A stretch of DNA of 64,000 nucleotides from Hahella sp. CCB-MM4 (lineage in GTDB: Bacteria; Pseudomonadota; Gammaproteobacteria; Pseudomonadales; Oleiphilaceae): positions 62,001-126,000 of the forward strand of contig NZ_MRYI01000011.1 in assembly GCF_002260525.1 (NCBI RefSeq), in the 5' to 3' direction. Every line of letters begins with the position of its first letter. Positions within the stretch are counted from its first letter, which is position 1. The notes below the pieces were generated by a model. It saw only the letters and a program-made list of their open reading frames with translations. It was not told the DNA's origin and did not search any database. Shown here piece after piece: positions 1 through 9,955 of this stretch. The position numbers and the translations under genes are program-made.

Positions 1-884
1 AGCAGCTCAAGGAGACCTCTAACTTTAAATATGTCCGCGCCGGTTATACCACTCATGGAACCCCGGCCAAGATCAACGTCATTCGCAGTATGCGTGGCGC
101 CTATGCCCGAAGACTGGCGTTATCCGGGAATGCCCGTAAGAAAATCAGCGATCTGAAGGAACAGTTGGAAGCGATAAAACGTAGCCCGATGCCACCGGAT
201 CCTGTATTCAGCAAGGAAGATCAGATTCAGGCGCTAGAGGATGAAATCAAGCGGCTGAAGGGACGTATACAGCGTATTCCTTTCATCGACGAAATCGATA
301 TCCGTTACAACCAGCATATCAAGCAGCCCAAGCCTGCCACTGCAGCAGTAATGTTCTGCCTGATGGACGTGTCCGGCTCCATGAGCCAGACTCACAAGGA
401 TATCGCCAAGCGCTTTTTCATCCTGCTGTATCTGTTCCTGAAGAGAAACTACCAGAAAATCGACGTGGTGTTTATCCGCCACCACACCAGTGCCAAAGAA
501 GTGGACGAAGAAGAGTTCTTCTACTCCCGGGAAACCGGTGGGACCATTGTCTCCAGTGCATTGAAGCTCATGCGCGAGATCATGGAACAGCGCTATCCCA
601 CAGAAGACTGGAACATTTATGCAGCCCAGGCTTCTGACGGGGATAACTGGAACGATGACTCCCCGCGTTGCAGCAAACTGTTGGCCGAGAGCATTCTGCC
701 TTTTGTGCAGTACTACTCTTACATAGAAATTACCCCGCACGAGCACCAGATGCTGTGGCATGAATATGAAAAACTGATGGAGTCCTACAAGGAACGTTTT
801 TCCATGCAACAGATCATGGATGAAGCAGATATTTATCCAGTGTTCCGCAAACTGTTCCAGAAACAAGCCGAACACCTTGCTTGA
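1..884 (+). CDS. yeaH: YeaH/DUF444 family protein, 5' end cut off by window
   Basis: The reading frame is open from base 3, before the first internal ATG at 90, so the gene begins outside the window; residues before that ATG ([15 protein letters not shown]) fit the conserved middle of the family. What remains is about 294 residues of a protein usually a little over 400 long. The C-terminal half has a von Willebrand factor A-like fold with the metal-site motif DVSGSMS. YeaH is found beside the PrkA-type kinase and YcgB/SpoVR in many gammaproteobacteria, in an operon linked to nitrogen starvation and stationary phase in E. coli. The next gene here is the SpoVR homologue, nine bases downstream, so prkA is expected just left of the window. 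The biochemical role is not established. Confidence 0.93.
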   Translation, partial: QLKETSNFKYVRAGYTTHGTPAKINVIRSMRGAYARRLALSGNARKKISDLKEQLEAIKRSPMPPDPVFSKEDQIQALEDEIKRLKGRIQRIPFIDEIDIRYNQHIKQPKPATAAVMFCLMDVSGSMSQTHKDIAKRFFILLYLFLKRNYQKIDVVFIRHHTSAKEVDEEEFFYSRETGGTIVSSALKLMREIMEQRYPTEDWNIYAAQASDGDNWNDDSPRCSKLLAESILPFVQYYSYIEITPHEHQMLWHEYEKLMESYKERFSMQQIMDEADIYPVFRKLFQKQAEHLA

Positions 885-893
885 GGGTGAGTA

Positions 894-2483
894 ATGTCAG
901 AGATTGTAGACAACGACCTGATCGACAGACAGCCGGAACCGGAAGCCCCCAAACCGGTAGAGCGGAAGCCGATATCCACCGAGTCAGAGTGGACGTTTGA
1001 TCTGATCCGTCAGTATGACGAAGCCATCGCCATCTGTGCCAAAGAGTACAAGCTGGAGACCTATCCCAATCAAATTGAGGTCATCAGCGCCGAGCAGATG
1101 ATGGACGCTTATTCTTCTGTCGGCATGCCGGTGGGTTATCACCACTGGTCATTCGGCAAACAGTTCCTGCAGACGGAAAAACTCTACAAGCGGGGACAAA
1201 TGGGGCTGGCGTACGAGATCGTCATCAACTCCGACCCCTGTATCGCCTATCTGATGGAAGAAAACACCATGATGATGCAGGCCTTGGTGATCGCCCACGC
1301 CTGCTATGGTCATAATTCATTCTTCAAGGGCAATTATCTGTTCCAGACCTGGACTGATGCCAGCGCCATTATTGATTATCTGATTTTTGCCAAAAACTAT
1401 CTGGCAGAATGCGAACGCCGACATGGTATTGAGGCTGTAGAGCAAATTCTGGATTCCTGCCACGCCATCATGAACCACGGTGTTGATCGCTATAAACGCC
1501 CCTCCCCGATTTCAGCCGCTGAAGAAGCCAAACGCCAGCGGGAAAGGGAAGAATATCTGCAGAAGCAGGTGAACGATCTTTGGCGCACCATCCCGCTCAA
1601 AGCCGGGGACAAAGAGATTAAAAACAAACAGCGCTTCCCTGCCGAACCGCAGGAAAACCTGTTGTATTTCATCGAAAAAAATGCCCCGTTACTGGAGCCC
1701 TGGCAACGGGAAGTGGTACGTATCGTCCGCAAGGTAGCTCAGTACTTCTACCCCCAACGGCAGACTCAGGTCATGAACGAAGGGTGGGCCACTTTCTGGC
1801 ACTACACCCTTATGAACCGGCTTTATGAAAAAGGCTTGGTGACTGACGGCTTTATGCTGGAGTTCTTCCAGAGCCATACTTCCGTCGTCTATCAGCCACC
1901 CTTTGACAGCCCCTGGTATAGCGGCATGAATCCTTATGCTCTTGGTTTCTCGATGTTCCAGGACATTAAAAGAATCTGTGAGCACCCCACAGAAGAAGAC
2001 AAAAAGTGGTTCCCGGATATTGCCGGATCAGACTGGCTGGAAACGCTTCATTTCGCCATGCGCAACTTTAAAGATGAGAGCTTTATCCTCCAGTTCCTGT
2101 CTCCCAAAGTCATCCGAGACTTCAAATTCTTCACCATTCTCGATGATGATACGGAAAATGAGTACCAGGTTACCGCTATTCACGACGAGAATGGCTATCG
2201 AGCCGTCAGAGAGCAGCTTGCCCGGCAGTATAACCTGAGCTACAGAGACCCTAACATTCAGGTCTGGGACGTGGATATCCGTGGAGATCGCTCCCTCACG
2301 CTAAGGCATACCCCCATTGATCGGGTACCTCTTTACGATAAAGAGGTGGGGGAAGTACTCAAGCATATTCACCGGCTCTGGGGATTCGATATCCATCTGG
2401 TATCTGTGGATGGAGATAAGGCGACCAAAAGCTACCATTGCCCGGAAAAACCCGAGCCTGAAGAAGAGGAAATGGAAGATTAG
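894..2483 (+). CDS. ycgB: SpoVR family protein (YcgB)
   Basis: This 529-residue protein matches the SpoVR/YcgB family in length (E. coli YcgB is about 510) and in motifs: an N-terminal region with YHHWSFGK, then MNEGWATFWH in the middle, which resembles an HExxH-like metal site. The start ATG follows GAGGGTGAG, nine bases after yeaH, so the two genes are co-transcribed. In Bacillus SpoVR takes part in spore cortex formation; in proteobacteria the role is unclear but tied to the PrkA-YeaH-YcgB module and stationary-phase or nitrogen-stress responses. The C-terminus is strongly acidic (PEPEEEEMED). The stop codon lies inside the left arm of a terminator hairpin. Confidence 0.95.
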   Translation: MSEIVDNDLIDRQPEPEAPKPVERKPISTESEWTFDLIRQYDEAIAICAKEYKLETYPNQIEVISAEQMMDAYSSVGMPVGYHHWSFGKQFLQTEKLYKRGQMGLAYEIVINSDPCIAYLMEENTMMMQALVIAHACYGHNSFFKGNYLFQTWTDASAIIDYLIFAKNYLAECERRHGIEAVEQILDSCHAIMNHGVDRYKRPSPISAAEEAKRQREREEYLQKQVNDLWRTIPLKAGDKEIKNKQRFPAEPQENLLYFIEKNAPLLEPWQREVVRIVRKVAQYFYPQRQTQVMNEGWATFWHYTLMNRLYEKGLVTDGFMLEFFQSHTSVVYQPPFDSPWYSGMNPYALGFSMFQDIKRICEHPTEEDKKWFPDIAGSDWLETLHFAMRNFKDESFILQFLSPKVIRDFKFFTILDDDTENEYQVTAIHDENGYRAVREQLARQYNLSYRDPNIQVWDVDIRGDRSLTLRHTPIDRVPLYDKEVGEVLKHIHRLWGFDIHLVSVDGDKATKSYHCPEKPEPEEEEMED

Positions 2484-2505
2484 GGTCTGCAGTCAGACCC
2501 TATTT
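2481..2505 (+). terminator. Rho-independent-type hairpin after ycgB
   Basis: TAGGGTCTG-CAGT-CAGACCCTA followed by TTT makes a perfect nine-base-pair stem with a four-base loop. The TAG stop of ycgB is the first three bases of the stem. The T tract is short (TATTTGT), so efficiency is uncertain. Confidence 0.7.
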
Positions 2506-2568
2506 GTACACCTGAAGTCTCATTCCTGAATTCTCCTACGTCTGCCCTTCCCTCTGCCACGGCGCCGG

Positions 2569-3360
2569 CTATGGCGCCAGATGAAACATCTCGACGGGAG
2601 GTAAAGCAGTGTGGTGTTTGGCGTAGAGTGCCGCAATACGTCCTTCGTTCCACATCCCCATCACTTCATCATCGAAACGCTGCAAAATCTCCGTGGCATG
2701 GGGATATTCCTTCGATACCATCAAATGGTAACCGTTTACCTGGATAGGCTTGGTGAGCACTTTGAAATCATCCGGTGCAGGAAAGTTTTCGGCAATCACA
2801 GAATATCCGGTCTCCTCACCGATCGGCACCAGGTTCACTCGCCCTGCTGCCAGCAACTGAAAACAGGTTGCCAAGTCATTGGGAGCCCAAAGTCTGACTA
2901 CATTCTGCTCAATGAGATGATTGACGCTTTCCAGGCTATAACCCAACGGGCGGCAGAGGATCAATCCCTGCAGATCACTGTCCCGGGAAAATGTAATGTC
3001 CGAGTCATGAACCACAAAGAAGCGCTCAACCGTGACATACAAGGGCGTGGAAAAAAAGAAGTGTTGCAACCGCTCAGCATCTTTCACATAAGGATAAGCG
3101 CCAAGCACCAACGCTGAATCAGCCCGCCGATAGGCATGATTCCATGGCAGGTATTCTACCTGACTCTCAGCCCCCATTCGGGCTATCGCCTCCCGGATGA
3201 TCTCTGTAATCAAACCGCCTTGCGGAAGCTCCGGGCCACTAAAAGGCGGATTACTATCGGCACCGGTTACGACGATATAACTCTCCTCGGCCTGTGCAAC
3301 AAGCGCAAAGAAGAATATTGCCAACAGCATAAATTGCCGAAATACAGTTGTCGGCCTCAT
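2569..3360 (-). CDS. Periplasmic solute-binding protein, family 3 type
   Basis: A 263-residue protein with a clear signal peptide (hydrophobic LLAIFFFALVAQA, predicted cut after residue 23 or so). The mature part begins VVTGADSNPPFSG and continues with GGLITEIIREAI, typical of the SBP_bac_3 family that binds amino acids or other small polar compounds. There is no permease or ATPase next to it, so it may be an orphan binding protein, a sensor-like periplasmic protein, or part of a system encoded elsewhere. Many marine gammaproteobacteria carry stand-alone genes of this class and their ligands are mostly unknown. It points toward ycgB, whose terminator hairpin lies between them. Confidence 0.8.
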   Translation of the reverse strand: MRPTTVFRQFMLLAIFFFALVAQAEESYIVVTGADSNPPFSGPELPQGGLITEIIREAIARMGAESQVEYLPWNHAYRRADSALVLGAYPYVKDAERLQHFFFSTPLYVTVERFFVVHDSDITFSRDSDLQGLILCRPLGYSLESVNHLIEQNVVRLWAPNDLATCFQLLAAGRVNLVPIGEETGYSVIAENFPAPDDFKVLTKPIQVNGYHLMVSKEYPHATEILQRFDDEVMGMWNEGRIAALYAKHHTALPPVEMFHLAP

Positions 3361-3645
3361 AGACCCCCAGCGTAATGCAATATGAGTATTTACGTTTTTT
3401 GAAGCCGGAATCCAATGGTATTAACCATCGCCATAGATGACATCCAGGTCAGCTTCTAACCCGGCTTTAACAGCCACCTGTCTTTTTTAGTATAGGCAAC
3501 AGCCATAATTAACCAAGGGTTGATCCATATCATGCCGTACAAAATGACTGATTTGATTTCACTACCCGGCAACCAATAGCATAGAAGGAGCGATAGAAAG
3601 TGTATGCCCATTTGGAATGTCTACAACAACGGATAAAGATCTGCC

Positions 3646-4527
3646 ATGAAGCGCTCCAAGCACCTTCCACCCCGACTACTGGAGCACCACTTCATCCAAC
3701 GGAATGACAAGCTGCTGATTACCCTGTTGAGAACCTCCATCAATTTTGATGCCTCCGTGCATCAGGCCAGGAAGTTACTTAAGGAAATTCGCGCCTTCCT
3801 GAGAATGAGCAAGCCTCTTACCGGAAATCGAGCCACCGATTACCATCAATACCTTCGACAGTTGGCAACCGATCTGGGGCAATTCCGGGATCAGTATGTT
3901 TTGCAATCGGTCTGGCAATCATTCCAGAGTCATTTACCTGAACGTTTAGCTCTTCCCCCTTTGCCAAGAGAACTGATAAGACCCGAGTGCAGCCTTGGTA
4001 CTGATCCGGAGACGCCAGAGGAATTCATTAGCCGACTCATCGATATTACCCATCAACTACTACTTCGATCCGAGCCCGTACAAATATCTCTCCAACACTC
4101 AGATATCGATTACCCATGGGCTATGAAACGCTACCGCTGGCTTTACCTACGCGGCAGAAAAGCGCACTCAAAGGCAAATCAGACCCCCTCTGCTCCCCTG
4201 TACCATGATTTGAGAAAATGCCTTAAGGATGAGATGTACTGTCTACGACTGGTCAAACCTGGCTGGAATGAGTTCATCCGCAAGCGACACAAACGGCTAA
4301 AACAAACGACAGAAAGATTAGGGCAAGCCAATGACCTGGATTTGCTGCTGGAGACCTTCCATACAAATGCGTCTACCGAGACAGCCCGCCTTCTCCAATT
4401 GATCAGAAACAGGCAAACCAGGCAATGGGCCAAAGCAGAGAAAGAACTGTCCCGATTATTGTGCTACACACCAGAAGAATACGGTGATTATTTTCCATCG
4501 CTCATCGAGATCAATACCCACTGTTGA
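3646..4527 (+). CDS. CHAD domain protein
   Basis: The 293-residue protein has the helical, basic CHAD fold: the N-terminal motif VHQARKLLKEIRAFLRM (about residues 37-53) and a second helical repeat ending KRHKRLKQTTERLGQAND (about residues 208-225) carry the expected spaced Arg/Lys and His residues. CHAD domains bind inorganic polyphosphate, and in several bacteria localise to polyphosphate granules. Here there is no fused CYTH triphosphatase domain and no ppk or ppx gene next to it. It appears to be a single-gene unit, followed by a separate unknown gene on the same strand. Confidence 0.8.
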   Translation: MKRSKHLPPRLLEHHFIQRNDKLLITLLRTSINFDASVHQARKLLKEIRAFLRMSKPLTGNRATDYHQYLRQLATDLGQFRDQYVLQSVWQSFQSHLPERLALPPLPRELIRPECSLGTDPETPEEFISRLIDITHQLLLRSEPVQISLQHSDIDYPWAMKRYRWLYLRGRKAHSKANQTPSAPLYHDLRKCLKDEMYCLRLVKPGWNEFIRKRHKRLKQTTERLGQANDLDLLLETFHTNASTETARLLQLIRNRQTRQWAKAEKELSRLLCYTPEEYGDYFPSLIEINTHC

Positions 4528-4697
4528 TTCTCATCAAGATTCTTACCCGCTGACTCCATTAGCCTGCACGTTCACGACAGATCATGAAAGATCCCTCCAG
4601 ACACGATCATTGATCAAAGCCGACAAATGATTTTCCCACCTATTTTGCCTTCAATGGACCCCGAATAATCCGCTATTATTATAGGTTTTGGGCCGCT

Positions 4698-5090
4698 ATG
4701 GATTATCGGCCGATCGACACTCTCTCTGGTATTTATCCGGACTTTATGCAAAGTAACGAATTCGACACAGAAACTGCCTTACAGGCAGCGCAGGCATTGC
4801 AACAGGTACTGGCTGCACGTACTCATAGGAAGAAAATATGGGGGCAGGAAATTGTTGTGCCCGGACAGCTAGGGGAAGCATTAAAACTACCCACCATTGT
4901 GTCTCAGCTGTCAGGAAAGATTGCCAAGCGCCGGGATAAAGGCCTTGAACAGTTCAAAGAGCTTTGGGATACGTTGTCTGACTCAACCCGTCGCGAAGTA
5001 CTGACAGTTATCGGATGGTACGACCCGGAAGACCTTGACTGGGACGATAAGCGCTCCAACCGTCGCCCGACGATATCGAACGACGATTGA
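4698..5090 (+). CDS. Conserved hypothetical protein, 130 aa
   Basis: I do not recognise this protein. It is soluble, has no signal peptide or membrane segment, and ends in a charged tail (DWDDKRSNRRPTISNDD). The middle (residues 30-60, basic, with a WGQE stretch) and the helix LEQFKELWDTLSDSTRREV look like a small folded protein rather than a chance frame. Two starts are possible: the ATG at 4698, used here, with a weak GGG upstream, or the ATG at 4746 preceded by CCGGAC. An AT-rich TATTAT about 20 bases before the first ATG could be a -10 element. The gene stands alone between the CHAD gene and the convergent fghA. Confidence 0.6.
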   Translation: MDYRPIDTLSGIYPDFMQSNEFDTETALQAAQALQQVLAARTHRKKIWGQEIVVPGQLGEALKLPTIVSQLSGKIAKRRDKGLEQFKELWDTLSDSTRREVLTVIGWYDPEDLDWDDKRSNRRPTISNDD

Positions 5091-5128
5091 TTCATATCAG
5101 CCACTTACCAGCCAGCCGATTATAGCCT

Positions 5129-5977
5129 TCAGCCGTTCAACTGTTGGTAGTGGTAGCGCAAATGTTCTTCAATGAACGTGCTGATAAAGAAATAACTATG
5201 GTCGTAGCCTTCACGACGATTGAGGGTTAATTCAATTCCCTTTTCTACACAGACCGCTTCCAGAGCCTCTGGCATCAGCTGCTCCCCAAGAAACTGGTCG
5301 TCCATCCCCTGATCCACCAGTATAGAGTCAACCCGATGACCATCAGTAATCAGGGCACAGGTATCATAGCGACGCCAGGCCGGCGGATGATCCCCCAGGT
5401 ACCCCATTAAAGCTTTTTGCCCCCATGGACATTGAGAGGGCGCACAAATGGGTGCAAAGGCTGAGACTGAGCGGAACTTATCCGGATTCTTGAGCGCGAT
5501 TGTCAGGGCTCCGTGACCTCCCATAGAGTGGCCAAATATCCCCAACCGCTCATGATCTATAGGAAAGCGGGATAACACCAGCTCATATAGCTCAGAAGTG
5601 ATGTAAGAATACATTTTGTAATGAGCTGACCAGGGAGACTCCGTCGCATCCAGATAGAATCCGGCAGCCGATCCGAAATCGTAACTGTCGCCCTCTCCTG
5701 GAAGGTTGACGCCTCGCGGACTGGTATCGGGAACCACGATAATCATCCCCAGATCGTTGGCTCTCGCTTCCACGTGCGCCTTATCGACAAAGTTTCTGTC
5801 AGAACAGGTCAGACCAGACAGCCAAAATAGTCCGGGAAGATTCCTGACCACTTCTGTCGCGATTTCCGGAACATATACGGAAAACACCATCTCGCAACCA
5901 CAGGTCTCGGAATCATGCCTGAATTGCTTCCAGTAGCCCCCCTGGCACCGGTTTTGCTGAATCAGCTCAAAACTCAT
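5129..5977 (-). CDS. fghA: S-formylglutathione hydrolase
   Basis: This alpha/beta hydrolase of the esterase D family cleaves S-formylglutathione to formate and glutathione, the second step of glutathione-dependent formaldehyde detoxification. The nucleophile elbow GHSMGGHGA is present, and the C-terminal GYDHSYFFI supplies the catalytic His. I chose the second ATG (MSFELIQQ, 282 residues) because GGAG lies six bases before it; the ATG four codons upstream has no ribosome site. The gene directly follows frmA on the same strand with about 40 bases between them, so the two enzymes should be made together. Confidence 0.95.
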   Translation of the reverse strand: MSFELIQQNRCQGGYWKQFRHDSETCGCEMVFSVYVPEIATEVVRNLPGLFWLSGLTCSDRNFVDKAHVEARANDLGMIIVVPDTSPRGVNLPGEGDSYDFGSAAGFYLDATESPWSAHYKMYSYITSELYELVLSRFPIDHERLGIFGHSMGGHGALTIALKNPDKFRSVSAFAPICAPSQCPWGQKALMGYLGDHPPAWRRYDTCALITDGHRVDSILVDQGMDDQFLGEQLMPEALEAVCVEKGIELTLNRREGYDHSYFFISTFIEEHLRYHYQQLNG

Positions 5978-6016
5978 TGGACGCTCCATCCATCAAAAAT
6001 GCATAGGCATCCGGAA

Positions 6017-7162
<1,146 letters not shown>

Positions 7163-7338
7163 TTATCGCCTCAGAATATACGCCCCCGAAGTCCATGCTG
7201 CAACCGCGATTCAGGGCAATTTCTTTTTAACAACAATCACTTGCCCGTAGGCGACAGCATTACCAGAACAGCTGTCTGATTACGAAGCAGAGAACTAGCA
7301 ACTTAACAAAAAATGGGAGGCTAATTGGAAATAGATAT

Positions 7339-7536
7339 TCAACTGAAATGTAAGGACTGTTCGACCGTTTGGGAATGTTCCATGACATGGTCAAATTGAG
7401 GCGTTCCGAAGGACGGCATAATGCCAGCCTCATCCACTACGACAGCAGACAAGAGAATCACGCTCAAGATAGCCCAGACGACCAACAGCATATAACTGGT
7501 AAGGGAAGCATTGGACTTAGCAGCTTGAGCAGACAT
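7339..7536 (-). CDS. Small single-span membrane protein, unknown
   Basis: A 65-residue protein I do not recognise. It has one strong membrane helix (about residues 15-33, YMLLVVWAILSVILLSAVV) followed by a short polar tail. The start codon has a good ribosome site, GGGAG, about nine bases upstream. It lies on the same strand as the genes on both sides but with spacers of 80 to 210 bases, so it may be its own unit. Small proteins of this shape are often subunit stabilisers or regulators of membrane complexes, but nothing here says which. Confidence 0.6.
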   Translation of the reverse strand: MSAQAAKSNASLTSYMLLVVWAILSVILLSAVVVDEAGIMPSFGTPQFDHVMEHSQTVEQSLHFS

Positions 7537-7617
7537 GAATGATATCTCCCGAAAATATAGGTATGACGGTTTGTTATCATTTAAGCGCTATTTAACAGAG
7601 TTTCCCGTCATTCAAAT

Positions 7618-8040
7618 TTAGCGTCCAAGCACAGAAATCAGGAAAGACGTCACTGAAATGACCAATGACACTCCTGCCATACTGGTCGCGATCCGGTATT
7701 TTCGGCTGTCATCCCTCATACCCGCGATAATTGAAGACAAATAGGGAAAATTGACAACATACTGGTCCTGCCTGGCTCCCCGTCCAAAGGCTGAAGAAAA
7801 CAGAAAAACATAGCTATCCTTCTCTACCTGATAACGGTATTTCTTATCCAAATGATCCAGCAGACGACTCGTCAGAAGCGTCAGGTCAATACCCAGAAAG
7901 TTGGCAACGTACTCCAGATCAACAGGAACATAGCTTTTATGCTGTCTCACCGGGTCGTTATGAGGGGCTCGAAGATAGTCGGGAAGATGGTGTTCGAAAA
8001 TCAGATCAAGGATCTGTAAATCGGTCGGAGTTCTTGCCAT
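7618..8040 (-). CDS. Unknown protein with C-terminal membrane helix
   Basis: I do not recognise this 140-residue protein. The start is set by GGAGG seven bases before the ATG (MARTPTDLQ); a GTG-type start 18 codons earlier has no such site. Residues 1-110 are soluble and mixed helical, and include a segment (VDLEYVANFLGIDLTLLTSRLLDHL) that could be a small winged-helix or similar bundle. The last 24 residues form a membrane anchor (MAGVSLVISVTSFLISVLGR). It therefore looks like a tail-anchored protein facing the cytoplasm. It follows the acyltransferase gene on the same strand after 190 bases; a functional link is possible but not shown. Confidence 0.65.
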   Translation of the reverse strand: MARTPTDLQILDLIFEHHLPDYLRAPHNDPVRQHKSYVPVDLEYVANFLGIDLTLLTSRLLDHLDKKYRYQVEKDSYVFLFSSAFGRGARQDQYVVNFPYLSSIIAGMRDDSRKYRIATSMAGVSLVISVTSFLISVLGR

Positions 8041-8230
8041 ATCAACCTCCAGAGGATGATAGGCCGCTATAACCAAACAGGAGAGGACTCCCATTCAGGC
8101 AGTTATCAGCGCGGCAGTGGTCTAGATCGCTATATCCGGGGCCTGCAAAAAACTGCAACAGACCCAGGCATAATAGTCCAGAATGACCACCAATGCAGAA
8201 CAATCAGCCAGCAGTGAACAAGGTGAGCAA

Positions 8231-8968
8231 TCAGGCTACCTTGTAGGACAACGCACTTTCATTTTCTTCCTGCTCTTTGGCCAGCAGGCGTTCATAAATA
8301 ATTTTTGAGTCCCCTTTCAGGCTTTCCTTAACCACACCCTTACCTGCGTAGAACGGAGCCCGCTGTCCCTTGAACTCGAAATACTCCCCTATCTGAATAA
8401 AGGGAACTCCAAGAAATGACAGTCTTCTGGCCAGACGTTTTTCCATAAGACAATAAACATGCCTTAGTTTTGGATTTTCCTGCACATACGCCAGAGCCCC
8501 CAGGTACAGAAGCCGGGACACCTCTACGGAATAGGAACTGGATATAGCTGCCGCGTCCGGCAGTACGGCCAAGCGCGAGATCTCAATATAGGTTCCGGAA
8601 TCCAGACGTGAAGGAGCCAACTCAGGTGAGAAATATTCATTGGTATAAACATTCTCGATAGGAATGGCCTGAGAGGAGCGGGAGTGCGGCATCACCAGCC
8701 GAAGAGTGCCGACATAACGACCACTCAACTCGTCCCTGACCAGAAAGTGCTTGGACCAGCCATCATATATGTCTGTCTCAAGCCCTCTCGCATTCTTCTG
8801 TGAACTTTCATAGGCGAGATGCTTGCAGTACACCTCGTATCGAATCTTAAAAACTTCTTCCTTATGTCGAAGGCTGTCAGCCTTCAATACTGAAACAGGT
8901 CTTCCATAGGCGGTGAGAAGTGGTTCCAGTGGCGGCGTTGAATACAAACCCTTTTTTTCTGCTAACAC
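8231..8968 (-). CDS. PEP-CTERM/exosortase-associated GNAT-like acyltransferase
   Basis: The 245-residue protein matches the acyltransferase family that accompanies PEP-CTERM/exosortase systems, related to autoinducer synthases and N-acyl amino acid synthases: FKIRYEVYCKHLAYE near residue 42, FLVRDELSGRYVGTLRLV near 75-92, EISRLAVLPDA near 128, and a C-terminal half with MEKRLARRLSFLGVPF. Family members are predicted to use acyl carrier protein or acyl-CoA donors; the product is not known. The start is GTG, with AAGGT eight bases upstream. No exosortase or PEP-CTERM substrate is in the window, so the gene is detached from the main cluster, although the TPR gene at the right edge could belong to the same system. 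Confidence 0.85.
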   Translation of the reverse strand: MLAEKKGLYSTPPLEPLLTAYGRPVSVLKADSLRHKEEVFKIRYEVYCKHLAYESSQKNARGLETDIYDGWSKHFLVRDELSGRYVGTLRLVMPHSRSSQAIPIENVYTNEYFSPELAPSRLDSGTYIEISRLAVLPDAAAISSSYSVEVSRLLYLGALAYVQENPKLRHVYCLMEKRLARRLSFLGVPFIQIGEYFEFKGQRAPFYAGKGVVKESLKGDSKIIYERLLAKEQEENESALSYKVA

Positions 8969-9202
8969 GGCAGTTACCTTTATTCTGTTAGTTGGACACC
9001 TATAGTTCTGCTTCCATTCAAGCTCATGGTTTCAAGGGATGATGTCCTTAACCTATCGCTCTGAACGACACACGCCAAACAACAGCATATCCAATGCCAA
9101 AATCTTAAATCCTTCAAGTTTCAACAGCTTAATGAAGTTTTCTTATCTTTGTTCCGCACCTGCCACTGCGAAAGATACACAGCGTATCGGATATATGTTT
9201 CT

Positions 9203-9280
9203 AATTGGCGACAGATTACCCAAGGTGGTTAGATAATAACTTCTGGATCAAAAACTTACACTGTCGCCAATTTGCGACAG
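9203..9280. promoter_or_regulatory. Operator-like palindrome and matching half site
   Basis: The sequence CTGTCGCCAATTTGCGACAG (9261-9280) is a 20-base dyad with nine of ten pairs matching. A further copy of one half, AATTGGCGACAG, lies at 9203-9214 and is the exact reverse complement of 9261-9272. This arrangement of one full and one half site is typical of a repressor or activator target. The nearest genes are the leftward acyltransferase (start 8968) and the distant nrdA. The regulator is unknown. Confidence 0.5.
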
Positions 9281-9552
9281 TTCGTTTCAAAAAACAGGAC
9301 ATACTTCTCAAAGCCTGCTTCCGAAACAACAACGCGAGCACATGTCAGTCAGTCAAAAACTATGGATATCAGTCATCTGCAGATGACCTCATCGAATCAC
9401 GACATTTTGTCAAGCATAGACTACTCACAGGGCGCTACTATATACGATGTAACAAGAGGCACACAAAGTTAATTTCCATTGTCCGATTCCGCCAACCAAC
9501 GCACATTTTCTCTTATTTTGAAACGCAATCTTTTATTTGAATCGTACTTTTC

Positions 9553-9574
9553 ACTGAAAGACTGCTTTCAGTTT
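9553..9574 (+). other. Perfect hairpin in the acyltransferase-nrdA spacer
   Basis: ACTGAAAG-ACTG-CTTTCAGT followed by TT forms an eight-base-pair stem. No convincing gene precedes it on either strand, so it may be a terminator of an unrecognised transcript or a protein site. Confidence 0.35.
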
Positions 9575-9641
9575 AACGGCCAGATAGCGTGGGAGTTGGT
9601 GCGCAAACCATAACAAAGATTCAGTCAGCCTTTTTGATTCA

Positions 9642-9701
9642 GAACAGATAACCGCTGGTTATCCAGAATTCTGTTCAATCGCGTTATCCGAATTCTGTTC
9701 A
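9642..9701. repeat. Direct and inverted repeats upstream of nrdA
   Basis: Two near-identical direct copies, GTTATCCAGAATTCTGTTCA (9658-9677) and GTTATCCGAATTCTGTTCA (9683-9701), are about 25 bases apart. The first GTTATC also pairs with GATAACC at 9647-9653 across a three-base loop (GCT), with flanking GAACA and TGTTC. TTATCCAGA resembles a DnaA box with one mismatch, which is of interest because DnaA acts at nrd genes in E. coli. No function is proven. Confidence 0.5.
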
Positions 9702-9837
9702 GAAAAGTGCTCACTAACCGACATATCATTGCGTTGACGGCCTAGACTACCCGGATTATCCCACCAAACCAATAGGGAAAATGGATGATATGCCACCTAA
9801 TCGGCGGTCCGGAAAGCAGGCTCGACACCAGGCAGTA

Positions 9838-9866
9838 TTTACAACCCAAAGACAACTATATATAGT
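9838..9866 (+). promoter_or_regulatory. Sigma-70 promoter of nrdAB
   Basis: TTTACA (9838-9843), a 17-base spacer and TATAGT (9861-9866) give a promoter with one mismatch in each element. The start of transcription would be near 9873. The -10 element lies inside the first NrdR box, so repressor binding would block polymerase. Confidence 0.7.
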
Positions 9867-9868
9867 AC
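9853..9868. promoter_or_regulatory. NrdR box 1
   Basis: CAACTATATATAGTAC contains the perfect 12-base palindrome ACTATATATAGT and fits the NrdR box consensus (acaCwATATATwGtgt). It overlaps the predicted -10 element. NrdR is the ATP/dATP-sensing repressor of bacterial RNR genes and nearly always binds two such boxes a whole number of helical turns apart. Confidence 0.8.
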
Positions 9869-9884
9869 CCAGACTTTGGTTTGC

Positions 9885-9900
9885 CACCCATATCTAGTCC
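9885..9900. promoter_or_regulatory. NrdR box 2
   Basis: CACCCATATCTAGTCC is a weaker match to the NrdR consensus. Its centre lies exactly 32 bases, about three helical turns, from the centre of box 1, the spacing usual for functional NrdR pairs. Confidence 0.7.
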
Positions 9901-9955
9901 AAAGAATAACCGATGGGCATATTACTGTCATACCTGACGAAAGCTCTGACGTAGA

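Noticed and set aside
9205-9540. 111-codon frame on the plus strand, and an overlapping 66-codon frame at 9272
   Set aside because: Both need TTG starts inside the palindromic site, have no ribosome site and unusual composition. A hairpin follows at 9553, so a small transcript is not excluded.
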